A stretch of DNA of 64,000 nt from Rugamonas rivuli. Its GTDB lineage: Bacteria > Pseudomonadota > Gammaproteobacteria > Burkholderiales > Burkholderiaceae_D. Below the pieces are notes generated by a model. That model saw only the letters and a program-made list of their open reading frames with translations, was not told the origin of the DNA and did not search any database. The stretch covers positions 1-64,000 of the forward strand of contig NZ_WHUF01000010.1 of the NCBI RefSeq assembly GCF_009380165.1, read 5' to 3'. Each line of letters opens with the position of its first letter. Position 1 is the stretch's first letter. Shown piece by piece: positions 44,742-53,005 of this stretch. The translations under genes were made by a program, and so were the position numbers.

Positions 44742-44803
44742 TCCGCATCCGCTAGCGCAGGACGTGCCGCCCCGGACCTCAGGCCTGGGCGGCGCAAGGG
44801 AAA

Positions 44804-44828
44804 AGACAGGCTTAGGCCTGTCTTTTTT
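44804..44828. terminator. Bidirectional intrinsic terminator
   Basis: AGACAGGC (44804-44811) and GCCTGTCT (44816-44823) form an 8-bp stem with a T run after it and an A run before it. It can end both the duplicated cassette (+) and the RHH-like gene (-), which stops 3 nt beyond it. Confidence 0.82.
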
Positions 44829-44830
44829 GC

Positions 44831-45442
44831 TTAGAAGGCGATGTCCTCGGCGCGGTAGCGGAATTTGCGCCGTTCGGGCAGATCCCAGCCAGGATCGAAT
44901 TCAGATTTGCCGGGGCGGGCCGGCGGCGCGGCGGTAGCTGCCGTCGGTTGCGGAGCTACGATGGGCGCAGGCGTTGCAGGAGGCGCGGCGGGCACCGCGC
45001 TCCGCTGCGATGTGGATTGCTCGGCCAGCTCCTTGCGCAGCAGGGCTGCCATCTTGAAGTGCTTTTCACCAGGCCGGCGGATCGATAGATCAAACCAGGC
45101 GTTGCGCGTGGTGCGCGCGAAGGAGCGCGCGAACTGGTTCGGCGAGACGGCTTTACCTTTGTGGATGATTTCCTCGCCTTCAACCCGCGCGTAGTTATGT
45201 TCGCCATAACTCCATGACCGCAAGACGGTGCCCTCAGGCAGAAACAGTGACTTCCATTGGTAGCCGCGCGTGTCCGCCGCTTCGAAATCGGCATCCGCGC
45301 TTTGCCCGTCGAGCCAGAGCTGGACCGCTGAACTGATGGCCTCCGACATGTCCTGCGATCCGCCACGGGACCGCAGGCGTTCGACCAGCTGGAGCAGGGT
45401 GTGGGTGGGCAGCTGCACGCTCATTGTGGTAAACATCCTCAT
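44831..45442 (-). CDS. Ribbon-helix-helix-like protein with RAMA-like middle domain
   Basis: A 203-residue protein, ATG 45442 with GAGGAG just upstream. Residues about 7-50 (VQLPTHTLLQLVERL, MSEAISSAVQLWL) look like a ribbon-helix-helix DNA-binding fold. Residues about 62-130 (LPEGTVLRSW...YARVEGEEI...SPNQFARS...RNAWFDLSIR) resemble RAMA-type domains, proposed readers of modified DNA. A Pro/Ala-rich linker leads to a conserved-looking tail (FDPGWDLPERRKFRYRAEDIAF is split here as FDPGWDLPERR and KFRYRAEDIAF). Its promoter region holds six CTCTTTT motifs. The domain calls are by eye. Confidence 0.65.
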   Translation of the reverse strand: MRMFTTMSVQLPTHTLLQLVERLRSRGGSQDMSEAISSAVQLWLDGQSADADFEAADTRGYQWKSLFLPEGTVLRSWSYGEHNYARVEGEEIIHKGKAVSPNQFARSFARTTRNAWFDLSIRRPGEKHFKMAALLRKELAEQSTSQRSAVPAAPPATPAPIVAPQPTAATAAPPARPGKSEFDPGWDLPERRKFRYRAEDIAF

Positions 45443-45446
45443 TTCT

Positions 45447-45553
45447 CCTCTCTTTTTGACCTTCCTACCTCTCTTTTGACCTCAAACTCCGGCGGAAGTT
45501 CAAAAGAGGAGGGCTGCCGGGAAAAGAGAGCAAAAGAGAGGTCGAAAAGAGGG
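45447..45553. repeat. Cluster of six CTCTTTT(G/C) motifs (iteron-like)
   Basis: CCTCTCTTTTTGACCT (45447-45462) and CCTCTCTTTTGACCT (45468-45482) are direct repeats starting 21 bp apart. In the opposite orientation lie TTCAAAAGAGG (45499-45509), GAAAAGAGAG (45521-45530), CAAAAGAGAGGTC (45531-45543) and GAAAAGAGGG (45544-45553). The cluster starts 4 bp upstream of the RHH-like gene's ATG, fitting an operator for that protein. Confidence 0.55.
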
Positions 45554-45731
45554 CGTTTGCCACAAGGTCCGGTATGCGCCACCCCCTCTACGTATCCTGA
45601 AGGGAACGTCGCGCTTTTGGCTGCAAATCGCCGTTTTTGCCCAAAAACCGGCTTAAAGTGTCGATAGAGAGTAAACTACGCACAAATTTCTTTCGCAATT
45701 AGGCGATTCGAACATACTTGTGAGTGACGCC

Positions 45732-47957
45732 ATGTCTGAAACCCCAACATCCCCCATTACCCTTTTCACCGACCTGAACCTCAGCGCACCCCTGATCAAA
45801 GTGCTGAAAGAAGTCGGTTACGAGTCGCCTTCGCCTATCCAGGCCGCGACCATCCCGTCGCTGCTGGATAACCAGGACGTCCTGGGCCAGGCGCAAACGG
45901 GTACGGGGAAGACCGCAGCCTTCGCGCTGCCTATCCTGTCGCGCCTCGATATCAAACAGACCACGCCGCAAGCGCTGGTGCTGGCGCCGACGCGCGAACT
46001 GGCGATCCAGGTCGCCGAAGCTTTCCAGACCTACGCTACGCATATCCCAGGCTTCCACGTGCTGCCGATCTATGGCGGCCAAAGCTACGGCCCGCAGCTG
46101 TCGGCCCTGCGCCGCGGCGTGCACGTCGTCGTCGGCACCCCGGGCCGCGTCATCGATCACCTGGACAAGGGTTCGCTCGACCTGTCCAAGCTGAAAACGC
46201 TGGTGCTGGACGAAGCCGACGAAATGCTGCGCATGGGCTTTATCGACGACGTCGAACGCATCCTGCAGGAGACCCCGGAGTCGCGCCAGACCGCGCTGTT
46301 CTCGGCCACCATGCCGTCGGCCATCCGCCGCATCGCCAACACCTACCTGCGCAATCCGAAGGAAATCACGGTCGCCGCCAAAACCGGCACCAATGAAAAC
46401 ATCCGCCAGCGCTACTGGCTGGTGTCCGGCATGCACAAGCTGGACGCGCTGACCCGCATCCTGGAAGCCGAGAACTTCGACGGCATGATCATCTTCTCGC
46501 GCACCAAGCTCGGTACCGAGGAACTGGCGCAGAAGCTGCAAGCGCGCGGCTTCTCGGCCGCCGCCATCAACGGCGACATCCAGCAGGCGCAGCGCGAACG
46601 CACCATCCAGCAGCTCAAGGACGGCAAGATCGACATCCTGGTGGCGACCGACGTCGCCGCGCGCGGCCTGGACGTGGAGCGCATCAGCCACGTGGTCAAC
46701 TACGACGTGCCACACGATCCGGAAAGCTATACCCACCGCATCGGCCGCACCGGCCGCGCAGGCCGCAGCGGCGAGGCGATCCTGTTCATCACCCCGCGTG
46801 AAAAGAACCTGCTCAAATCGATCGAACGCGCCACCCGCCAGCCAATCGGCATGCTGGAGCTGCCGACCATCCAGGCCGTCAACGATGTCCGCATCGCCAA
46901 GTTCAAATCGCAGATCAGCGAAACCCTGGCCCAGGGCGAGCTGGAACAGTTCCAGTCGCTGATCGAGGACTTCGAACGCGAACAGAATATCCCGGCGATC
47001 GAAATCGCCGCCGCGCTGGCCAAGATGGCGCGCGGCGATGTGCCGCTGCTGCTCGATAAAAAGCAGCAGGTGGCTGCCGCGACCTGGGACGAGCGCCCGG
47101 GCCGTCAAGTCGGCTTCGAACGCAACGACCGTGGCGACCGCGCCGAACGCTTCGACCGCGGCGGCGACCGTCCGGACCGCAGCGAGCGTTTCCCGAAAAA
47201 GGAACGCATCGTGCGCGCCGCCGATCCTGGCATGCAGACCTTCCGCATTGAAGTGGGCTACCAGCACGGCGTCAAGCCGGGCAATATCGTCGGCGCCATC
47301 GCCAACGAAGGCGGCATCGACTCCAAGCACATCGGCCGCATCGAAATCTACGACGACTACAGCGTGCTCGATATGCCGGACAACCTGACCGGCGACGTGC
47401 TCGATCACCTGGCCGGCATCAAGGTCGCCGGCCAGCAGCTGCGCATCAGCCGCGATAACGGCGACAGCGCACCGGCGCCATCGGCACCGGTCGCGGCCCG
47501 TCCGGTACCGGCGCGCGCGCCGGCCGCCGCACCGGCACCGGCATCGTCGCCGCTGGTCAAGGCCGCGCGTGTCGAGTCGACCGAACTGGAAGACGCCGCG
47601 CCGAAGAAGAAAAAGGAAAAGCCGGGCAAGATCGCCCTGCCGATGAGCGCCTTCCGCATTGAAGTGGGCAGCAACCACGCGGCCACGCCGTCCAACATCG
47701 TCGGCGCCATCGCCAACGAGGCGGGCCTGGAAGCCAAGCATATCGGCCGCATCGAGATCTTCGACACCTACAGCATGCTGGAACTGCCGGACGGGATGCC
47801 GCCCGAGCTGTTCAAGCACCTGGGCAAAGTGTGGGTCGGCGGCGCGCAGCTGAAGATCAGCCATGCCGAGCGCATGCCGCCGGAGTCGGGCAAATCGACG
47901 CCGCCTAAGAAGCCGGCGCTGGGCGCCGCCAAGGACAAGTTCAAGAAGAAGTATTGA
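45732..47957 (+). CDS. DEAD-box RNA helicase with two DbpA/CsdA RNA-binding domains
   Basis: About 741 residues from ATG 45732; GTG 45720 is an equal alternative since neither has a strong ribosome-binding site. The core has the Q motif region (SPSPIQAATIP), Walker A AQTGTGKT, PTRELA, DEAD (VLDEADEM), SAT, and HRIGRTGRAGR. After a basic Asp/Arg-rich linker come two related DbpA/CsdA-type RNA-binding domains (each FRIEVG...NIVGAIANE...KHIGRIEI). It acts on RNA structure in ribosome assembly or cold adaptation. The Lys-rich tail is probably RNA-binding too. Confidence 0.93.
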   Translation: MSETPTSPITLFTDLNLSAPLIKVLKEVGYESPSPIQAATIPSLLDNQDVLGQAQTGTGKTAAFALPILSRLDIKQTTPQALVLAPTRELAIQVAEAFQTYATHIPGFHVLPIYGGQSYGPQLSALRRGVHVVVGTPGRVIDHLDKGSLDLSKLKTLVLDEADEMLRMGFIDDVERILQETPESRQTALFSATMPSAIRRIANTYLRNPKEITVAAKTGTNENIRQRYWLVSGMHKLDALTRILEAENFDGMIIFSRTKLGTEELAQKLQARGFSAAAINGDIQQAQRERTIQQLKDGKIDILVATDVAARGLDVERISHVVNYDVPHDPESYTHRIGRTGRAGRSGEAILFITPREKNLLKSIERATRQPIGMLELPTIQAVNDVRIAKFKSQISETLAQGELEQFQSLIEDFEREQNIPAIEIAAALAKMARGDVPLLLDKKQQVAAATWDERPGRQVGFERNDRGDRAERFDRGGDRPDRSERFPKKERIVRAADPGMQTFRIEVGYQHGVKPGNIVGAIANEGGIDSKHIGRIEIYDDYSVLDMPDNLTGDVLDHLAGIKVAGQQLRISRDNGDSAPAPSAPVAARPVPARAPAAAPAPASSPLVKAARVESTELEDAAPKKKKEKPGKIALPMSAFRIEVGSNHAATPSNIVGAIANEAGLEAKHIGRIEIFDTYSMLELPDGMPPELFKHLGKVWVGGAQLKISHAERMPPESGKSTPPKKPALGAAKDKFKKKY

Positions 47958-47983
47958 ACTTGAAAGTACTGAGGTAGTACAGC

Positions 47984-48007
47984 ACAGGGCCGCAAGGCCC
48001 TGTTTTC
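47984..48007 (+). terminator. Intrinsic terminator after DEAD-box gene
   Basis: ACAGGGCC (47984-47991) and GGCCCTGT (47996-48003) close a GCAA tetraloop, followed by TTTT. Confidence 0.85.
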
Positions 48008-48206
48008 ATATGGCCCCCAACGTGCACGCACGCGGTGCGGCGGCTGTGCGCATTGCACCACAACCAAGCTTGACCAAGTCTTTAAAGTCTTTACCTTGCC
48101 GCGAAATCAATTGGTTTCATAGGGCAGGGCGGTGCGCGCGCCCTCTGGCCCGGTTATTGCATTACGAATGGGATAAACCGATCAGTCGTTGAGCAAGGAG
48201 CACGGA

Positions 48207-48263
48207 ATGTCCCCATTGTTTCTGACTTCCACCGCACGAGGCGCCGATGCTGCTGCGGAATGA
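48207..48263 (+). CDS. Possible 18-residue leader ORF of the transposase gene
   Basis: ATG 48207 has an AAGGAG ribosome-binding site 8 nt upstream and encodes 18 residues (MSPLFLTSTARGADAAAE), stopping 17 nt inside the transposase ORF. The transposase ATG at 48247 lacks its own clear site, so the leader may feed ribosomes to it. It could also be the gene's older, frameshifted start. Confidence 0.3.
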   Translation: MSPLFLTSTARGADAAAE

Positions 48264-49038
48264 CCTGCTGCACTACACGCATCCATCCGCGCGCACCGTC
48301 CGCATCCTGTGGATCGCCCCCGAGCAAAGCCACGCCTACGTGTTCGACGTGGCCGCGCGCTCGGCCGAGGTGGAGCTGGTCCGGCTGTCGGCGCTGCATG
48401 CGGACCTGCACGCCGGCCACGCGCGCGTGCTGGCGGCCGATCCCTACCTGATGGTGGTCAGCCAGGAGCTGCTGCCGCCCAAGCACCTGCAACTGCGCGC
48501 CCGCGCATGGGAGATCGTCGAGCCGCTGGTGGCACAGGAACCTGGCATTTACGAGGCGCGTTTGCGCGGCCAGCTGATCGCGCAGGCCACGGCCACGCAC
48601 GGCGTCTCGCATCCGACCATCTACCGCTACCTGCGCCGCTACTGGCAGCGAGGGCAGACGCCCAACGCCCTGCTGCCCGACTACAGCAACTCCGGTGGAC
48701 GCGGCAAGGTGCGCCAGGCTTCGGCCGGCATCAAGCGCGGGCGGCCGCGCAAGAACGGCGCCGGCGACGGCCCGGGCCTGAACGCGGACGAGGAAATCCG
48801 CCGCACCTTCCGCGTCGCCATCGCGCGCTACGCGGCGGGCCACGCCAGGTTCTCGCGGCTGGGCGCCTACCAGCAGATGCTGGCCGACTTCTTCATCGAA
48901 CGCCGCATCGACGCCGACAGCGGCCGCGTACTGGCGACGCCCGGCGCGCAGGCCGCCGAGCTGCCCAGTTTCGGCCAGTTCAACTACTGGCTGGACCACG
49001 ACGACGACCGCCCGCCGGAAGTCGCCCGCCGCCGCTGA
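48247..49038 (+). CDS. TnsB/Mu-type transposase, N-terminal half
   Basis: The 263-residue ORF matches the N-terminal half of TnsB-like DDE transposases: MLLRNDLLHYT, AYVFDVA, a helix-turn-helix region (HGVSHPTIYRYLRRYWQRG), LLPDYSNSGGRGKVR and SFGQFNYWL. These domains bind transposon ends. It stops with TGA just where the catalytic domain should begin, and that domain continues in the next frame from 49058. No TnsA, TnsC, TniQ or inverted transposon ends are evident. Confidence 0.8.
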   Translation: MLLRNDLLHYTHPSARTVRILWIAPEQSHAYVFDVAARSAEVELVRLSALHADLHAGHARVLAADPYLMVVSQELLPPKHLQLRARAWEIVEPLVAQEPGIYEARLRGQLIAQATATHGVSHPTIYRYLRRYWQRGQTPNALLPDYSNSGGRGKVRQASAGIKRGRPRKNGAGDGPGLNADEEIRRTFRVAIARYAAGHARFSRLGAYQQMLADFFIERRIDADSGRVLATPGAQAAELPSFGQFNYWLDHDDDRPPEVARRR

Positions 49039-49057
49039 CGCGCCGCCCGCGAACGGC

Positions 49058-50092
49058 ATGCCGGCCGCCGAGGCGTTCGATGGCGCGGCCATCGCCGGCC
49101 GGCCGGGCGCCACCTTCTACCTGGACGTGGTGCGCGCCGAAGTGCAGCTGGTCTCGCGCGCCGACCGCCAGCAGGCCATAGGCCAACCGCTGGTCTACGT
49201 GGCGGTGGACGTCTTCAGCCGCATGGTGGCCGGGGTGTATATCGGCATCGGCGCGGCTAGCTGGCAGCACGCCATGCTGGCACTGGCCCACTGCGGCGCG
49301 GACAAGCAGCGCTACAGCCGGCGCTTCGGCCGCAGCATCGAGGCCGGCCTATGGCCCAGCCGCCACCTGCCGGAAACCCTGCACACCAGCGCCGCCCTGA
49401 GCGGCGCAACTCAGCGCGAAACCCAGCGCGACACGCTGCTGAACAACTTCAACCTGCGCTGCACCGCCGTCGCCGACGAAGGCCCCGTCGAATGGCGCAC
49501 CGTGCTGGCAAGGCGCTTCCGCCTGCTGACACCCGATACCGCCGCCGCTCCCTCCCGGCTGGACGGCGTGCTCGATCTGGACCAGTTCACCCGCATCGTC
49601 ATCGACGCCATCCTGTACCACAACAACCGCCAGCCGCTGCGCCACGCCGGCGGCGCTACACCGCGCGTGTTGTGGGAGTGGGGCGTGGCACATCGCGGCG
49701 GCGGCCTGAAAACCTACCCCGAACAGCTGCTGCGTTGCAGCCTGATGCCGGCGGCGCAAGCCACCGTCACCGGCGACGGCATCCTGCTGTTCGACAGCAC
49801 CTACACCTGCGCGCGCGCCATCAACGAACGCTGGTTCGAACGCGCGCGCCTGCGCGGACAATGGAGCGTGCGCGTCGCCTACGATCCGGCCGACATGGAC
49901 GTGATCTATCTGCTGGACCCGAACGCACCCATGCAGTTCCACGCCTGCCACATGACCGACAGCAGCAGCGCGCACCGCCACCTGGCGGCGTCGGAAATCG
50001 CCCGCCTGCCGCATCCCACTTCCGCCGCCCCCGCAGTCCTCAGCGCTCCCTTACGTAGCACTACGCACGCTTACGTTAGCTACGCTAACTGA
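49058..50092 (+). CDS. TnsB/Mu-type transposase, C-terminal half, apparently without a full DDE triad
   Basis: The 344-residue ORF is the rest of the transposase: FYLDVVRAEV, VAVDVFSRMVAGVY, TLLNNFN, VLDLDQFTRIVID, LYHNNRQPLRH, WGVAHR and a Mu-type C-terminal barrel (YDPADMDVIYLLDPNAPM). Against the family as I remember it, the second acidic position (usually GDRGE) reads LHTSAALSG and the third (usually VEQRF) reads LARRF, so two of three catalytic acids seem lost. The C-terminal 15 or so residues run into an odd repeat. It is either a decayed or a repurposed transposase. Confidence 0.75.
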   Translation: MPAAEAFDGAAIAGRPGATFYLDVVRAEVQLVSRADRQQAIGQPLVYVAVDVFSRMVAGVYIGIGAASWQHAMLALAHCGADKQRYSRRFGRSIEAGLWPSRHLPETLHTSAALSGATQRETQRDTLLNNFNLRCTAVADEGPVEWRTVLARRFRLLTPDTAAAPSRLDGVLDLDQFTRIVIDAILYHNNRQPLRHAGGATPRVLWEWGVAHRGGGLKTYPEQLLRCSLMPAAQATVTGDGILLFDSTYTCARAINERWFERARLRGQWSVRVAYDPADMDVIYLLDPNAPMQFHACHMTDSSSAHRHLAASEIARLPHPTSAAPAVLSAPLRSTTHAYVSYAN

Positions 50093-50132
50093 TTTCCCAT
50101 ATCGATAGCACACGGCGCCAACCGGCGCCGTG
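50075..50132. other. Hairpins at the transposase 3' end
   Basis: GTTAGC-TAC-GCTAAC (50075-50089) is a perfect dyad within a run of TACG-type words beginning near 50052 and overlapping the ORF end. CACGGCGCC-N4-GGCGCCGTG (50111-50132) is a second strong stem without a T tract. They could be a terminator or a remnant of a transposon end. Confidence 0.4.
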
Positions 50133-50360
50133 CGTCGTGCATCCCGCTGGTGCGGCGCACCAAAAACACCTGCTCAGACGCGCAAATAAAGTCTGTCGCC
50201 GGAAGCGTGGTTTTGAACTGAAAACCGCGCTTTCTCCGTTCTATGAAAACACATTGTTCGATGTCGTTTCCCCTTATTCCATAAGGCTCCATGCGTTGAC
50301 GACGTGGCACGCCGATTGCTAGATAGGAGCTATGGAAACGCAAGTCACATGAGGACGCAG

Positions 50361-51977
50361 ATGAACAGTAAAACAGTCAAACCATTTAAACCGTTTAGCT
50401 CATTTAGCTCATTTAGCCGAAGGGACTTTCTATACCGTGCCGCCGCCGTCGGCGGCACCAGCCTGCTGCTCAACACCATGAACGCCTGGGGCATGGGCAT
50501 AGGCTCCACCGCCTCCGCGCCGCCTGCGCTGAGCGGCAGCGGCAAGGGCAAGAAGGTGCTGATACTGGGCGCCGGCCTGGCCGGCATGACCGCCGCCTAT
50601 GAATTGGGCAAGCTGGGCTACCACTGCCAGATCCTCGAAGCGCGCGGCTTCGCCGGCGGCCGCTGCCAGACCGCCCGCAAAGGCTTCGGCCTGACCGAGC
50701 TCGGAGGCGAAAAGCAGACCTGCGACTTCGACGAAGGCCAATACATCAACCACGGCCCATGGCGCATCCCGCTGCACCACCAGTCCACGCTGCACTACAC
50801 GCGGCTGTTCGAGGTGCCGCTGGAAGTCATGGTCAACGATAACGACCACGCCTTCGTCTACTCCGAGAACGCCGGCCCCTACGCCGGCAAGCGCATGCGC
50901 GTGGCCGAGATCAAGGCCGACATGCGCGGCCACGTCTCCGAGCTGCTGGCCAAGTCGGTCAAGGGCCACCACCTCGACCAGGAACTGACCGCCGACGACC
51001 AGCGCCTGCTGCTGGACTACCTGGCGCACGAAGGCCAGCTGGCCGGCGCCGACCTGCAATACAAGGGCCGCAGCGGCCGTGGCTACGCCGTCAATCCCGG
51101 CGCCGGCCTGTCGCCGGGGCCGGGCACGCCGTCCGATCCGCTGGGCTTCAAGGATCTGCTGGCGTCCAAGCTGGGCAACGTCTACAGCGCGGTGCAGGAC
51201 TTCCCGATGCAGAACACCATGTTCCAGCCGGTCGGCGGCATGGACGCCATCGCCAGGGCGTTTGAAAAGCGCGTCGGCAAGAACATCCGCTACCGCTCGG
51301 AAGTGCAGACCATCCGCCAGAACGACAAGGGCGTGACCGTCACCTACAAGGACACCGGCACCGGCAAGAGCGCCAGCATCAGCGCCGACTACTGCCTGTG
51401 CGCGATGCCGCTGTCGGTGCTGCGCCAGATCGATACCGACTTCTCGGACAAGTTCAAGAAGGCCGTCGCCACCGTCGCCTACGCGCCGGTCGGCAAGATC
51501 GGCCTGCAGATGAAGCGCCGCTTCTGGGAGGAGGACGAGCACCTGTACGGCGGCCATGTGCTCACCGACCTCAAAGGCATCAACACCATCTCCATGCCGT
51601 CCTACGGCTGGCAAAAGAAGAAGGGCGTGCTGCTCGGGTACTACCAGTACCAAACGGCGGCCATCGAAACCAGCGCGCTGACGCCGAAGGAGCGCGCCGC
51701 GTTCGCGCTGGAGGCGGGACAGAAGATATTCCCGCAGTACACGGAGAACTTCGAGACCGCGTTCTCGGTCGCCTGGCACCGCGTGCAGTACAACCTGGGC
51801 GGCTGGGCCGAGTGGACCGACAAGACCCGCGTCGCCGCGTATCCGACGCTGGTGGAGGGCGAGGGCCGCGTGCTGCTGGCCGGCGAACACCTGAGCTACC
51901 TGACCGGCTGGCAGGCCGGCGCCATCGAATCGGCGTGGCAGCAGATCGCCAAAATCCATGAAAGGGCCAGCGCATGA
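50361..51977 (+). CDS. Tat-exported flavin monoamine oxidase family protein
   Basis: The 538-residue protein is called from ATG 50361 (GAGGA 5 nt upstream). A Tat motif (SRRDFLYRAAAVGG at 19-32) follows an FSS-repeat leader. The FAD-binding motif GAGLAG is at about 70-75, with EARGFAGGR shortly after, and the C-terminal FAD signature (LAGEHLSYLTGWQAGAIES) is intact. Amine or amino-acid oxidation in the periplasm is expected. The cytochrome c gene overlaps by 4 nt and a RidA gene follows, suggesting electrons go to cytochrome c and the imine product to RidA. Confidence 0.88.
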   Translation: MNSKTVKPFKPFSSFSSFSRRDFLYRAAAVGGTSLLLNTMNAWGMGIGSTASAPPALSGSGKGKKVLILGAGLAGMTAAYELGKLGYHCQILEARGFAGGRCQTARKGFGLTELGGEKQTCDFDEGQYINHGPWRIPLHHQSTLHYTRLFEVPLEVMVNDNDHAFVYSENAGPYAGKRMRVAEIKADMRGHVSELLAKSVKGHHLDQELTADDQRLLLDYLAHEGQLAGADLQYKGRSGRGYAVNPGAGLSPGPGTPSDPLGFKDLLASKLGNVYSAVQDFPMQNTMFQPVGGMDAIARAFEKRVGKNIRYRSEVQTIRQNDKGVTVTYKDTGTGKSASISADYCLCAMPLSVLRQIDTDFSDKFKKAVATVAYAPVGKIGLQMKRRFWEEDEHLYGGHVLTDLKGINTISMPSYGWQKKKGVLLGYYQYQTAAIETSALTPKERAAFALEAGQKIFPQYTENFETAFSVAWHRVQYNLGGWAEWTDKTRVAAYPTLVEGEGRVLLAGEHLSYLTGWQAGAIESAWQQIAKIHERASA

Positions 51978-52408
51978 AGGACGCATTGATCAAGGCGGCG
52001 ATGGTCGTCGTCGCCGCGCTGGCGGCCGGCGCCACCGCGCCTTCACGTGCCCAGGATGCGCAGGGCGCGGCCGCACCGGGCGATGGCAAGGCGCTGTTCC
52101 TGAAGAACTGCGCGGCCTGTCATCAGGCCAGCGGCAAGGGCATACCCGGCGCCTTCCCGGCGCTGGCGGGGAACAGCTTCGTGCAGGGCAAGGGCGCGGA
52201 GGTCGCGACGGTGCTGCTGAAAGGGCGGGGCGGCATGCCCGACTTCAGCGATAGCCTGAGCGACCACGAGATCGCCACCATCCTCAGCTTCGTGCGTAGC
52301 AACTGGGGCAACCGCGCCACGCCGCTGAGCGAGTCCGAGGTGCTGGCCCTGCGCGACACGCTGCAAGTCGACCATTTTAGCAACGGCCAGATGTCCAACA
52401 AACACTGA
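51974..52408 (+). CDS. Class I c-type cytochrome, secreted
   Basis: The 144-residue protein has a signal peptide (VVVAALAAGATAPSRAQ), haem motif CAACH (46-50) and a probable axial Met88 in RGGMPDF. One haem is expected. ATGA overlap with the amine oxidase gene means tight co-expression, so it is the likely electron acceptor of the flavoenzyme. Confidence 0.92.
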   Translation: MKDALIKAAMVVVAALAAGATAPSRAQDAQGAAAPGDGKALFLKNCAACHQASGKGIPGAFPALAGNSFVQGKGAEVATVLLKGRGGMPDFSDSLSDHEIATILSFVRSNWGNRATPLSESEVLALRDTLQVDHFSNGQMSNKH

Positions 52409-52431
52409 CAAACACTGAAAGAGCACACCGC

Positions 52432-52953
52432 ATGAACAAAGCTATCGCCACCCTGTTGATCCCCGCCGCGCTGGCATGCATGTCCGGCGCCGCCATCGCC
52501 GCGCCCAAGGCCGCGCCGAAAGCCGCCGACATCGTCCGCCACAAGATCCCCGGCTCGGACTTCCCGATCGCGCTGGCTGTCAGCGTGCCTGCCACCGCCA
52601 CCATCCACTTCGTCAGCGGCCAGGTGCCGGCCGTCGCCGACAAGAGCGCGCCGCCCGATAGCGTGGCCGCTTTCGGCGACACGCGCGCGCAATCCGAATC
52701 GGTGCTGAAGAAGATCAAGGAAGCCCTGGAGAGCATGCAGCTCGATATGCCGGACGTGGTGAAGATGACCGTCTACCTGGTCGGCGATCCGGCCAAGGGC
52801 GGCAAGGCCGACACCAAGGGCTTCATGGAAGCCTACACCCAGTACTTCGGCGGCGCGCAGCCCAACCTGCCCGCGCGCGCCGTGGTGCAGGTGGCGGCGC
52901 TGAGCAATCCGGGCTGGCTGGTGGAAATCGAAGTCGTCGCCGCAAAAAAATAA
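52432..52953 (+). CDS. RidA/YjgF family protein with signal peptide
   Basis: The 173-residue protein has a signal peptide (LLIPAALACMSGAAIA) followed by a RidA-type fold (FVSGQVP, MPDVVKMTVYLVGD, PARAVVQVAALSNPGWLVEIEVVA read in pieces). The catalytic-type Arg in PARAVV is present. Cytosolic RidA hydrolyses reactive imines; here an exported version follows an amine oxidase and cytochrome, suiting hydrolysis of the imine product to ketone or aldehyde plus ammonia. Confidence 0.88.
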   Translation: MNKAIATLLIPAALACMSGAAIAAPKAAPKAADIVRHKIPGSDFPIALAVSVPATATIHFVSGQVPAVADKSAPPDSVAAFGDTRAQSESVLKKIKEALESMQLDMPDVVKMTVYLVGDPAKGGKADTKGFMEAYTQYFGGAQPNLPARAVVQVAALSNPGWLVEIEVVAAKK

Positions 52954-53005
52954 AACGCAGCAGTTGTGAGGTCTTACTTTCTTTTTCATTCAATGGGGAT
53001 TTACC

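Larger units (their letters stand above)
44004..44758 (+). repeat. Copy 2 of tandem duplication carrying two Asr-like genes
   Basis: Second copy of the segment at 43182-43924. Differences include a 12-nt in-frame gain near the end of the first gene and scattered substitutions; the hairpin loop reads GGGA-TAG-TCCC, keeping the stem. Confidence 0.88.

Noticed and set aside
43182..44758. CRISPR-like repeats
   Set aside because: The repeats are a tandem gene duplication and 10-bp regulatory words, with no spacer structure.
45699..47864. 721-codon open frame antisense to the DEAD-box gene
   Set aside because: Shadow composition; the helicase motifs are on the plus strand.
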